Assembly (NCBI RefSeq): GCF_009882985.1
Contig: NZ_WTUZ01000022.1
Span: 1,333,310-1,397,309 of the forward strand
Origin: Paenibacillus silvestris
GTDB taxonomy: Bacteria; Bacillota; Bacilli; Paenibacillales; NBRC-103111
Direction: 5' to 3'
DNA length: 64,000 nucleotides
Part shown: positions 1 to 7,761 of the stretch, piece by piece
Numbering within the stretch: the first letter of the stretch is position 1
Layout of the letters: each line of letters opens with the position of its first letter
Program-made: the position numbers and the translations under genes
The notes under the pieces: generated by a model
Database searches by the model: none
What the model was told of the DNA's origin: nothing
Seen by the model: only the letters and a program-made list of their open reading frames with translations

Positions 1-1
1 C

Positions 2-718
2 CAGCTCAAAGACAAGAAGGTTAGACAGGCGTTTGCTTATGGCATTGATCGCCAGAGTATTTATGTCGACGCTAATCAGGGCGCAGGAGAAATTGCTAAT
101 ATCCCATCATCACCGATTTCATGGTCCTATACACAGGAGGGCATTAACCCTTACAAGTTCGATGTTGAAAAAGCCAAGCAGCTGCTCGACGAAGCGGGCT
201 GGAAGCCTGGTGCAGACGGTATTCGCGAGAAAGATGGCAAACCATTGTCGATTCATTTCCTCGGTTCCAAGAGTGCACAGACGGACAACTTTATTGCGAT
301 AACGACGGAATCATTCAAAGCGATAGGCGTCAAGTTCCAACCGGAGGTATTTGCCGATTTCAACGCACTTGTTTCCAAAGTGGAGAGCGGGGATTACGAT
401 ATGGTCAGCTTCTCTACTTCCTTGATTACCGATCCATCGGACGGTTTACAGCCATTCGTAGACGGTGAGATTAAAGGCTATAGCAACCCGAAATTCAAAG
501 AATTATATGATAAAGGCTTGGCAACTATCGATATTGAAGAGCGCAAAAAAGTGTACAAAGAAATTTATCAGCTGATGAATGACGAGTTGCCGGTCATCTT
601 TACGAACTACAAGAAGACGGTCTATGGCTATAACGGTAGAATTGAGAATCTATCCGTAAGTCCATTTAATGGACTTTCCACGAGCTTGCCGAATTGGTCG
701 TTGAGCAAACAACCATGA
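2..718 (+). CDS. Peptide ABC transporter substrate-binding protein (family 5), 5' truncated
   Basis: C-terminal part of a family 5 (DppA/OppA-type) extracellular solute-binding protein; the 5' end lies outside the window. The open frame reads from base 2 without a stop and shows the family pattern: a KVRQAFAYGIDR segment at the start, then DVEKAKQLLDEAGW, and a late stretch ending in YKEIYQLMNDELPVIF that is typical of the C-terminal lobe. It would capture peptides or a similar ligand outside the membrane and deliver it to the permeases that follow. The stop codon overlaps the start of the next gene in an ATGA, so the genes are translationally coupled. The ligand cannot be told from this fragment; nickel, glutathione and oligopeptides are all handled by this family. 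Confidence 0.93.
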   Translation, partial: QLKDKKVRQAFAYGIDRQSIYVDANQGAGEIANIPSSPISWSYTQEGINPYKFDVEKAKQLLDEAGWKPGADGIREKDGKPLSIHFLGSKSAQTDNFIAITTESFKAIGVKFQPEVFADFNALVSKVESGDYDMVSFSTSLITDPSDGLQPFVDGEIKGYSNPKFKELYDKGLATIDIEERKKVYKEIYQLMNDELPVIFTNYKKTVYGYNGRIENLSVSPFNGLSTSLPNWSLSKQP

Positions 719-1668
719 GTACTTATTTAACGAAAAGATTTGTCTACATGATTGTCATTTTGATTGCTGCATCCTTTCTGATTTTTAGCTTGTATGCCTT
801 GACACCGGGAGATTTCATTAGCGGTAATATCAAACTATCACCAGAACGGAAAGCGGAGCTACGGGAGATCTACGGATTGAACAAACCGCTATTGGAACGT
901 TATGGCCTATGGATGAAACATGCGTTCCAAGGCGACTTTGGATTCTCGCTGGCCCAGCAGAAGCCAGTGCTCAAGCTTTTTAATGAGTATATATGGAATT
1001 CGTTCTTGCTAGCTATCGTCTCTACATTCCTGACATGGTTTATTGCTGTCATTGTTGGTGTTGTTGCAGCCTATAAGCAGTATTCCTGGTTTGATACGCT
1101 GGTCATGATCGGCATTTTCGCTGCCATGTCGATTCCGTCGTTTTTTATCGGGCTTTATTTGATAAAAATATTGGCGGTGGACCTGAAATGGGTGCCGCCG
1201 GGAGGCATGCTGACGACGGGCAGCAATGCAACGGGCTTTGCCTACTACTCAGAGGTTCTCCATCATATGCTGCTGCCTGTTATTGTCTTGACGTTACTTG
1301 GTCTAGGTTCACTAACTCGTTATTTCCGCAGCAATATGATCGAAGTTATTAAGCAAGACTACATCCGTACAGCTCGAGCAAAAGGGTTGAAAGAAGGCAA
1401 AGTGCTATTTACTCATGCGCTTCGCAATGCGCTGCTTCCGGCTATCACGCTGGTTGGCTTTGAACTGCCTGCTTTGTTCGGGGGTTCGTTAATCACGGAA
1501 AAAATATTCAATTGGCCAGGTATTGGACAGCTCTATATTCAATCCTTCTCGTTGAGAGACTATCCACTTCTGGTAGGTTTCACGATGTTCATCGCTATAC
1601 TCACCGTCATCGGTACGCTGATATCGGATATTTTGTATCATATCGCCGATCCGCGAGTCCGATTATAG
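715..1668 (+). CDS. Peptide-type ABC transporter permease, DppB/OppB family
   Basis: Inner-membrane permease of the binding-protein-dependent type, 317 residues, normal for DppB/OppB. I chose the ATG that overlaps the upstream stop (ATGA) rather than an earlier in-frame ATG inside the binding-protein gene, because the protein then begins with the usual short cytoplasmic N-terminus (MSTYLTKRF) before the first membrane helix. A large extracytoplasmic loop precedes the remaining helices, and the ATPase-contacting EAA-type loop is visible near residue 225 (RTARAKGLKEGKV). It pairs with the next permease to form the channel. The position in a five-gene peptide transporter cluster makes the assignment secure, but not the substrate. 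Confidence 0.93.
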   Translation: MSTYLTKRFVYMIVILIAASFLIFSLYALTPGDFISGNIKLSPERKAELREIYGLNKPLLERYGLWMKHAFQGDFGFSLAQQKPVLKLFNEYIWNSFLLAIVSTFLTWFIAVIVGVVAAYKQYSWFDTLVMIGIFAAMSIPSFFIGLYLIKILAVDLKWVPPGGMLTTGSNATGFAYYSEVLHHMLLPVIVLTLLGLGSLTRYFRSNMIEVIKQDYIRTARAKGLKEGKVLFTHALRNALLPAITLVGFELPALFGGSLITEKIFNWPGIGQLYIQSFSLRDYPLLVGFTMFIAILTVIGTLISDILYHIADPRVRL

Positions 1669-1683
1669 AGGAGGAACATCGTT

Positions 1684-2556
1684 ATGGCATCATCATTATG
1701 GAGACAATCGTTCAGGCGTTTACTCAGAAATAAATTAGCTGTATTTGGCTTAATTGTCGTCGTGATTATGTTTCTAGCCTGCTTCTTGGGGCCATTATTC
1801 TCTCCCTATACGAATGGCAAAATTAATATGGCGATGATGAATAAGGCCCCAAGCTTGAAGCATTGGCTCGGAACCGATGGGTTAGGCCGTGATGTATTGA
1901 CGCGAGTGCTGCAAGCCGGGCGCATTTCGTTAACGGTTGGACTAGCGTCAATGGTACTATCTGTGGCGATTGGTACGCTTCTTGGAGCTATAGCGGGTTA
2001 CTACAGAGGAATAGCAGATCAAATCATTATGCGGATCTCTGACTTGCTGTTAACCATACCGCACTTGCCTTTATTGTTCATTTTTGGAGCCTTGCTTTCT
2101 GAATGGAAAGTACCCACAGGCAGCCGCATGTATATCGTTATGCTGATGCTCAGTATCGTGGGTTGGCCGAGTCTTGCCCGCATGATTCGTGGCCAGATGC
2201 TCAGTCTTCGGGAAAGAGAATTCATGCAGGCGACCGTTGTTCTTGGTTTGCGTGATCGCCGCAAATTGTTTAATCACTTGTTGCCTAATTTAATTCCGCT
2301 GCTCATCGTGATCGCTACGCTGAACATTGGGGGAGCCATCCTAAGCGAGTCGGTGCTTAGCTTCTTCGGACTCGGGGTTATGCCGCCAACCCCTACATGG
2401 GGCAATATGATCGATGCAGCGAATAATTTGATCGATTTTCAGGAGCGGCCATGGCTATGGATTCCGCCAGGCTTCTCGATTTTTATTACAGTTATAGCCA
2501 TTAACATATTCGGTGATGGTCTGCGTGACGTGCTGGATCCGAAACAGAAAAGGTAG
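1684..2556 (+). CDS. Peptide-type ABC transporter permease, DppC/OppC family
   Basis: Second permease subunit, 290 residues, the usual size for DppC/OppC. The N-terminus carries the characteristic first helix after a basic stretch (RRLLRNKLAVFGLI), and the HWLGTDGLGRDVLTRVL segment near residue 60 is a strong hallmark of this subfamily. The cytoplasmic EAA-like loop is near residues 180-195. A GAGGAGG-like ribosome site lies 8-10 bases before the ATG. The gene follows the first permease by 15 bases and precedes the two ATPase genes, so the order is binding protein, B, C, D, F, as in Bacillus opp/dpp/app operons. Confidence 0.93.
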   Translation: MASSLWRQSFRRLLRNKLAVFGLIVVVIMFLACFLGPLFSPYTNGKINMAMMNKAPSLKHWLGTDGLGRDVLTRVLQAGRISLTVGLASMVLSVAIGTLLGAIAGYYRGIADQIIMRISDLLLTIPHLPLLFIFGALLSEWKVPTGSRMYIVMLMLSIVGWPSLARMIRGQMLSLREREFMQATVVLGLRDRRKLFNHLLPNLIPLLIVIATLNIGGAILSESVLSFFGLGVMPPTPTWGNMIDAANNLIDFQERPWLWIPPGFSIFITVIAINIFGDGLRDVLDPKQKR

Positions 2557-2570
2557 GTGACCTGCATCCG

Positions 2571-3554
2571 ATGAGTGATCTGCTTGAGATAGAACACCTA
2601 CGAACTTATTTTCAAACGGAGGGTGGCGTCGTCAAAGCGGTTGACGATGTAAGCCTGCATGTAAGGCAAGGAGAAACCGTTTGTATTGTCGGCGAATCCG
2701 GAAGTGGCAAAAGCATTACCGCTTTGTCTGTCATGGGGTTAATTGAAGGACCGGCGGGCAAGGTCGCTGGCGGCAAGATTTCTTTCCAAGGCGAGAATTT
2801 GCTGAACTTTAACAAAAGTCAGCTTCGAGCAATCCGTGGCAAGGAAATCGCCATGATTTTCCAAGAGCCGATGTCCTCGCTGAATCCAGTGTTGACCATA
2901 GGTCAACAACTGATGGAGCCGCTTATTGAGCATCAGAAGTTAAGCAGGAAGCAAGCCAAAGAGCGAACAATCGCGTTGATCGACAAGGTCGGGATCTCAC
3001 GGGCTGAGCAAATATTCGGGAGTTATCCGCACGAGTTAAGCGGCGGCATGCTGCAGCGAATCATGATTGCGATCGCGATTTCCTGTGGTCCGAAGCTGCT
3101 TATCGCCGATGAGCCAACGACTGCACTTGATGTAACCATCCAAGCGCAGATTCTGGATCTGCTCAGGCTTTTCAAAGATGAGGCTCAAATGTCTATTCTC
3201 TTAATTACGCATGATCTGGGTGTGGTTGCGGAGATGGCGGACTATGTGGTTGTTATGTACGTCGGTAAAGTCGTCGAAGAAGGAGAGGTTGTCGAGCTCT
3301 TTCAGAATCCGCAGCATCCTTACACACGAGGGCTTTTAAAATCGAAGCCGGTGATCAATCAGCGGCTGGAGGAGTTATACTCCATTCCTGGACAGGTGCC
3401 CAATCCGCTCGAACTGAGAGAGTCGTGTTATTTCCATGATCGTTGTGAGCACTGCATGGACATCTGCCGGATCAAGTCTCCTCCTTTAAAGGAAGTTGCA
3501 AAAGGGCAAAAAGCCGCCTGCTGGCTGTATGAGGAGGCGATGAATCGTGTCTGA
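2571..3554 (+). CDS. Peptide ABC transporter ATP-binding protein, OppD/DppD type
   Basis: Cytoplasmic ATPase that powers the peptide transporter. It is 327 residues long, with the Walker A motif GESGSGKS at residues 41-48, the signature LSGGMLQR, and the Walker B segment LLIADEPTTALD followed by the switch histidine in LLITHDLG. The C-terminal OppD/OppF extension contains a group of cysteines (RESCYFHDRCEHCMDIC), a pattern seen in DppD-type subunits. The stop codon overlaps the start of the second ATPase by eight bases, so the two are produced together. Nothing is missing from the catalytic motifs. Gene naming as opp, dpp or app would need phylogeny. Confidence 0.95.
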   Translation: MSDLLEIEHLRTYFQTEGGVVKAVDDVSLHVRQGETVCIVGESGSGKSITALSVMGLIEGPAGKVAGGKISFQGENLLNFNKSQLRAIRGKEIAMIFQEPMSSLNPVLTIGQQLMEPLIEHQKLSRKQAKERTIALIDKVGISRAEQIFGSYPHELSGGMLQRIMIAIAISCGPKLLIADEPTTALDVTIQAQILDLLRLFKDEAQMSILLITHDLGVVAEMADYVVVMYVGKVVEEGEVVELFQNPQHPYTRGLLKSKPVINQRLEELYSIPGQVPNPLELRESCYFHDRCEHCMDICRIKSPPLKEVAKGQKAACWLYEEAMNRV

Positions 3555-4512
3555 GCCACTATTAAGTGTGCATGATTTGAAAAAATACTTTCCAATTAAA
3601 TCCGGATTACTGAACAGAACTGTTGGCCATGTGAAAGCTGTTGATGGCATCAGTTTAGAGCTTGGGCCAGGAGAAACATTTGGTCTAGTCGGCGAGTCAG
3701 GCAGTGGAAAAAGCACGGTTGGACGTACGATTCTTCGTCTGACAGAGAAGACGGCTGGGGAAGTGAAGTTCAAGGGGATTGATCTGCACAAGCTGCCAAG
3801 CGATGAACTGCGAAAGCTGCGTCCCAAGATGCAGCTCATTTTCCAAGACCCGTACAGCTCACTGAACCCTCGAGTCAGAGTCGGTGAGGCCATTGGTGAA
3901 GCGCTGCTTGATCATGGTCTCGTGCCTAAGGAAGAAATCAGGGATCGCGTGCTCGAAGTGCTGGAATCCTGCGGTCTATCGAGCTATCATATTGATCGTT
4001 TCCCGCATGAGTTCTCCGGAGGGCAGCGTCAGCGGATCGGCATCGCTCGTGCACTTGTGTTGAAACCGGAGTTGATCATCGCCGACGAGCCAGTCTCCGC
4101 CTTGGACGTATCCATTCAAGCGCAGATCATCAACTTGTTTCGCAAGCTGCAGGAGACGCGGGATTTATCCTACCTGTTCATTTCTCATGATCTCAGTGTG
4201 GTCGAGCATCTCTGCAACCGAATCGGGGTCATGTATCTTGGATCTATGGTGGAGACAGCTTCGAGGGACGAACTGTTCCGTAATCCGCTCCATCCTTATA
4301 CCAAAGCACTGCTGTCCGCAATTCCCGTCCCCATCCCTAAATTAAAGCGCGAGAGAATCCTGTTAAAAGGTGATATTCCAAACCCGGCGAACCCGCCTTC
4401 AGGCTGCAAGTTCCATACAAGGTGCCCTTATGCAACCGCCGTATGTAAGGAACAAGTGCCTGCATTCCGAGATGTGGGGGGAAACCATTTCGTTGCTTGT
4501 CATTTGGTGTAA
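3547..4512 (+). CDS. Peptide ABC transporter ATP-binding protein, OppF/DppF type
   Basis: Partner ATPase of the heterodimer, 321 residues, starting at a GTG inside the end of the preceding gene. Walker A is GESGSGKS at about residues 49-56, the signature is FSGGQRQRIGIARAL, and Walker B is LIIADEPVSALDVS. The C-terminal domain ends with the CKFHTRCPYATAVC cysteine pattern of OppF/DppF. It closes the transporter operon: after it there are only 36 bases to the next, unrelated gene and no clear terminator, so read-through into the small hypothetical gene is likely. Confidence 0.95.
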   Translation: MSEPLLSVHDLKKYFPIKSGLLNRTVGHVKAVDGISLELGPGETFGLVGESGSGKSTVGRTILRLTEKTAGEVKFKGIDLHKLPSDELRKLRPKMQLIFQDPYSSLNPRVRVGEAIGEALLDHGLVPKEEIRDRVLEVLESCGLSSYHIDRFPHEFSGGQRQRIGIARALVLKPELIIADEPVSALDVSIQAQIINLFRKLQETRDLSYLFISHDLSVVEHLCNRIGVMYLGSMVETASRDELFRNPLHPYTKALLSAIPVPIPKLKRERILLKGDIPNPANPPSGCKFHTRCPYATAVCKEQVPAFRDVGGNHFVACHLV

Positions 4513-4548
4513 AGGATCTAACTTATGCATGAGAAATGAGGGGAGTAC

Positions 4549-5001
4549 ATGCCGATCGTTAAGTTACCGCAACCTTATGCGCTGCGACTGGAAATGTTAC
4601 GCGCCAAAGGGTATTCGAAACCTGAAATAGCTGAGATCGTAGAACGAAACAATGAGGCGGAGCTAGAAGGATTAGTCGATACCGTGGTGAATTGGGAAGG
4701 TTTTATGACTTACAGCACTGAGCATAAGGAAACCTTATTATCGGCAATAAACGATGGCTACCAATTCAGCTTTATCACGTTCGGCGGCATTCAGAATTTA
4801 CTTAGAATCAAGTTTAATAAACTTGAGGGGGAAGACTACGACATTGTAGAGTCTACCTTTCAAAATGTGATGCTTAGCGCGGAACAATTTCAATTGTTTA
4901 GATTTCTTGTCCCTAATCATTGGAAAATGAGCGTTTTCCCATACAACAGTGAGAATGGGGAAGAAAGAGCCAGGGTTCATGTGAATATAAGACTACAATG
5001 A
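4549..5001 (+). CDS. Hypothetical protein, 150 residues
   Basis: I do not recognise a named family. The protein is soluble, without signal peptide or membrane helix. It has an N-terminal helical stretch resembling a small helix-turn-helix (MLRAKGYSKPEIAEIVERNN, about residues 16-35) and a mixed alpha/beta remainder ending in beta-rich sequence. The ribosome site AGGGGAG lies 4-5 bases before the ATG. It sits directly behind the peptide transporter and is followed by a strong hairpin terminator, so it may be the last gene of that transcript. A nucleic-acid-binding role is only a guess from the HTH-like start. Confidence 0.7.
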   Translation: MPIVKLPQPYALRLEMLRAKGYSKPEIAEIVERNNEAELEGLVDTVVNWEGFMTYSTEHKETLLSAINDGYQFSFITFGGIQNLLRIKFNKLEGEDYDIVESTFQNVMLSAEQFQLFRFLVPNHWKMSVFPYNSENGEERARVHVNIRLQ

Positions 5002-5013
5002 AGTCAGAAACTA

Positions 5014-5047
5014 AAAACGGAGCGCCGCGGAATGCGGGCTCCGTTTT
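5014..5047. terminator. Bidirectional intrinsic terminator
   Basis: A 10-bp inverted repeat, AAAACGGAGC and GCTCCGTTTT, with a 14-base loop. The A-run before and the T-run after make it usable on both strands, which fits the convergent genes ending at 5001 (plus) and 5058 (minus). Confidence 0.85.
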
Positions 5048-5057
5048 GTCATTTTAT

Positions 5058-5846
5058 TTACCCAAGATAATACCCAATCTCAACCTCATCCTGGAATCCA
5101 AGTTTCCGATAAATGCCCAGCCCTATTTCGCTGGATTGAAGCACGGCGAGAGCAGCGCCAGCGGCTTTTGCTTCGCGAATGGCATAAGCGGTCAAAGCGC
5201 TGCCGATACCCAGGCCTCTGTACGCTTCCAAAGTGGCGACGTTATAGATTCCGATGGTCTCACCGTTATAGAAAGCAGAAGCTGCGCCAACGGGACGACC
5301 ATCTAGAAAAGCGAAGTAATGACGACAGATAGGTTGCTCGCCGAATCCGGATGATTCGTTAAAATGTGTAATCACTTCCCCAATTTCTCCATGAAGACCA
5401 AATGGGGGAAGTACAATCTCCCTAAATGAGGTGAAGTCCGATTTCGCTTGCACCCATTTGATAGCGAAGTCAGGAATTGTGGGATCCGAATACGTCCAAT
5501 CTGCCAGGTTGAGCGCCATGCCCGTGAAGCTGGCTGCCCTTTTCAATCCTTTTTCTTCTAAGGCACGCTCCAAATCCTGATTACCGGCGTCATGCGACCA
5601 TGTCAGCCAAGATAATAGACGATTTCGTTCTTTGTACTGCGCAATGATCTGGCCGATTTCATTTAAGCTGCTTTCGGGTGATGCTCCTATATAGGAAACA
5701 ACTTGGTTGCCTAGCGGATGAGCGAGATCCGATTCATACCGTATGACCCTTGGCGAACGCTCGAATGTGATACGGGAGCAGGAAAGGCTTAATTGCTCTC
5801 TATTATAGATCAAGTGCTGCTTGATTGCTTCAGGAATGCTGTTCAT
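5058..5846 (-). CDS. GNAT family N-acetyltransferase, paralogue of the next gene
   Basis: Acetyl-CoA-dependent N-acetyltransferase of 262 residues. The GNAT fold is in the C-terminal half: the acetyl-CoA pyrophosphate-binding motif A is YRGLGIGSALTAYAIRE near residue 210, preceded by the beta strand GIYNVATLE and followed by AALAVLQSSEIGLGIYRKLGF. The N-terminal 120 residues form a second, degenerate domain that the neighbouring gene shares. It starts 13 bases after the stop of that gene, with an AGAGG-type ribosome site, so the two are cotranscribed. Substrate unknown. By eye the two proteins are roughly half identical along their full length, which indicates a tandem duplication. Confidence 0.9.
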   Translation of the reverse strand: MNSIPEAIKQHLIYNREQLSLSCSRITFERSPRVIRYESDLAHPLGNQVVSYIGASPESSLNEIGQIIAQYKERNRLLSWLTWSHDAGNQDLERALEEKGLKRAASFTGMALNLADWTYSDPTIPDFAIKWVQAKSDFTSFREIVLPPFGLHGEIGEVITHFNESSGFGEQPICRHYFAFLDGRPVGAASAFYNGETIGIYNVATLEAYRGLGIGSALTAYAIREAKAAGAALAVLQSSEIGLGIYRKLGFQDEVEIGYYLG

Positions 5847-5859
5847 GAATTAGCCTCTG

Positions 5860-6648
5860 TTATCCTATATAAAAATCGATGATGACCTCTTCTTTGAATC
5901 CGAGTGCTCGATACACGCTAACTCCCATGTCGCTTGACTGCAATACGGCTTGCTTACTGCCGGCGGCTTGTCCTTCCCGAATAGCATGGGCTGTCAAAGC
6001 ACTTCCGATGCCTCTGCGGCGGAATTCTTCCGATGTAGCAACATTGTAAATACCTAGCGTTTCTCCGTCTTGAAAGGCGGTAACAACGCCGGCAGGACGG
6101 CCATCCAGGAACCCGACATAATGGCGTAATGGGGCATGTTCACCGATTCCTAGTACGGCGTTAACTTGTGTAAATGCATCGCCAAGTTCTCCTTGCAAGC
6201 CGAAAGCAGGGAGCGCAATCTCTTTGAACCATGACAGTTCCGAATTTGCTAGGATAGGCTTGATGACAAAGCTAGGGATGGCTGGAGCTTGATAGGTCCA
6301 ATCTTCAAGGGAGAGTGCCATACCAGGGGAGTGACCGGACTTTTTAAGTCCTTGTTCCTCTAGTACGCTGGCCAGCTCGGCAGCGTCACTGTCATGCGAC
6401 CAGTTGAGCCAAGAGAAAGGAAGCTTCGATGACTTATAATGGCTGGCGATCGATGCGATGTCGCTCAAAGCATCTTCGGCTTGCAATCCTTTATAAGCGA
6501 TAATGCGATTGAACAGCGAATGAGCGAGATCGCTTTCGTAACGAACCACTTGCGGTGCCTTCACGTATGTCATGCGAGGACTGGAGTCACTCATTAGCTT
6601 CATAATATGAATCATGTTTTGTTTAATCAATTCTGGAGTGCTTATCAT
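5860..6648 (-). CDS. GNAT family N-acetyltransferase, first of a tandem pair
   Basis: 262 residues, same length and architecture as its downstream paralogue. The acetyl-CoA motif is FRRRGIGSALTAHAIRE near residue 210, in the strand-helix context GIYNVATSEEF. Shared landmarks in the N-terminal domain include VRYESDLAHSL and SWLNWSHDSDAAEL. A GTGAGGTC ribosome site precedes the ATG. The region upstream holds a relic of another gene but no obvious operator. The small molecule or protein it acetylates cannot be inferred. Confidence 0.9.
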   Translation of the reverse strand: MISTPELIKQNMIHIMKLMSDSSPRMTYVKAPQVVRYESDLAHSLFNRIIAYKGLQAEDALSDIASIASHYKSSKLPFSWLNWSHDSDAAELASVLEEQGLKKSGHSPGMALSLEDWTYQAPAIPSFVIKPILANSELSWFKEIALPAFGLQGELGDAFTQVNAVLGIGEHAPLRHYVGFLDGRPAGVVTAFQDGETLGIYNVATSEEFRRRGIGSALTAHAIREGQAAGSKQAVLQSSDMGVSVYRALGFKEEVIIDFYIG

Positions 6649-6718
6649 GGTTTGACCTCACTTGGTAAGAGATTAACCGCCATCGATCTGTGGAGGTTTG
6701 CATGCTGAAATTGCACTT

Positions 6719-6795
6719 CATCATTGTAAATCTTAGAATTTCATCAAACAAATAACGAAATCGCATGAATGGTATAAGTATTTTTATTCATAGCT
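6719..6795 (-). pseudogene. Short relic of the 5' end of the regulator gene at 39771
   Basis: Read on the minus strand, an ATG at 6765 opens a reading frame whose first codons give LFDEILRFT, the same nonapeptide found near the start of the truncated regulator ending at 39771. The nucleotide match covers about 45-70 bases and continues upstream of the start into a shared TTTTTATT stretch; beyond the first 14-15 codons the two diverge and this copy stops after 46 codons. It is best read as a broken duplicate of that gene's start, not as an expressed protein. Confidence 0.5.
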
Positions 6796-6920
6796 TATTG
6801 ATCTTCCTGCACGGATGTCGGGCCTCATAACCTTTCTTTATGTCTCCCCCAACATACCTGTAGTACAATCCACAGCGCCTGAGTGTTAAAGTAGCTTTAC
6901 CGCCGAAACAACAGGCGAAT

Positions 6921-6970
6921 CGAATGTAGCTGCTGTCCTGTAATTAAAAATATAGCCACATTCGTTTTTT
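6921..6970 (+). terminator. Terminator-like hairpin in the leader of the DJ-1/ADH operon
   Basis: CGAATGT (6921-6927) pairs with ACATTCG (6958-6964) and is followed at once by six T residues. There is no intact gene upstream on the plus strand, so it is either the end of an unannotated short transcript or an attenuator in the long leader of the operon starting at 7083. The other noteworthy element in the 6649-7082 gap is an inverted repeat at 6984-7043. Confidence 0.5.
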
Positions 6971-6983
6971 AGATGTGTAATAA

Positions 6984-7043
6984 GCGTCTTAGAGGCAATA
7001 ATATCATTCGTAAGTCAGTTCCAGATGGATGTTGCTAAGACGC
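6984..7043. promoter_or_regulatory. Inverted repeat GCGTCTTAG upstream of the DJ-1/PfpI gene
   Basis: GCGTCTTAG (6984-6992) and its exact complement CTAAGACGC (7035-7043) lie 42 bases apart, with the second arm 39 bases before the start codon. This could be a paired operator or the closing stem of an RNA leader. No known riboswitch consensus was recognised. Confidence 0.4.
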
Positions 7044-7082
7044 AGAACGGAACCAATACTTTAGTTTGAGGGGGAAATGATA

Positions 7083-7742
7083 ATGACAAAACGTGTTCTA
7101 GTCGTAGTTACGACTGCCGATAAAATAAATGAGATTGAGCGCACAGGCCTATGGCTATCAGAATTTGTAGAACCTTATAACGCTTTTACCAAGGAAGGAT
7201 ATGAGGTGACTATAGCAAGCCCACTGGGTGGAAAGGTACCTCTGGATCATAGAAGTTTGGAAGGCGCGTCGCAAGAATTGTTAGATATGGGCAAATATTT
7301 GCAAGATACGATCAAGCTGGAAAACGTGGATGATATTCATGCTTATGATGCCATCTTCATTCCTGGTGGTCACGGCACTATGTTTGATATGCCGGACAAC
7401 GAGATTCTTCAGTCGATGATCCGCACCTTATATGAAGCCGGCAAAATCGTTGCTGCCGTGTGCCACGGTCCTGCAGCCCTTGTAGGGGTGAAGCTATCGG
7501 ATGGTACGCCACTTGTAGCAGGCAAAACGATTGCGGCTTTTACCGATGATGAAGAGAAAGAAACGACTCTAGATAAATACATGCCATTTTTACTAGAAAC
7601 ACGCCTTCGCGAATTGGGAGCTAATGTGGTCTGGTCACCGAACTGGACAGATAATGTTCAAGTAGATGGGAATCTCATTACAAGTCAAAATCCACAATCG
7701 GCAGAAAGTGCCGCGCAAGCCGTAATTCGTCAACTAAATTAA
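7083..7742 (+). CDS. DJ-1/PfpI family protein (Hsp31-like glyoxalase or deglycase)
   Basis: About 219 residues of the class I glutamine amidotransferase-like fold. The nucleophile elbow is AAVCHGPAALVG with the Cys-His pair of Hsp31-type enzymes; the GGHGTMFDMPDN loop and an N-terminal glutamate (GLWLSEFVEPY) complete the active site. Proteins of this subfamily convert methylglyoxal to lactate or act as stress chaperones. I chose the second ATG (7083) because the GAGGGG site is only 2 bases from the first ATG but about 8 from the second. It is followed after 19 bases by an alcohol dehydrogenase gene, an arrangement that recalls the Bacillus subtilis adhA-yraA aldehyde-response locus. Confidence 0.9.
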   Translation: MTKRVLVVVTTADKINEIERTGLWLSEFVEPYNAFTKEGYEVTIASPLGGKVPLDHRSLEGASQELLDMGKYLQDTIKLENVDDIHAYDAIFIPGGHGTMFDMPDNEILQSMIRTLYEAGKIVAAVCHGPAALVGVKLSDGTPLVAGKTIAAFTDDEEKETTLDKYMPFLLETRLRELGANVVWSPNWTDNVQVDGNLITSQNPQSAESAAQAVIRQLN

Positions 7743-7761
7743 TTAGGGGGATACAACGAAA

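Noticed and set aside
33..302. Open frame overlapping the first gene in another frame
   Set aside because: The frame starting at base 2 gives a clear family 5 binding protein through the same bases; this one has no family signal.
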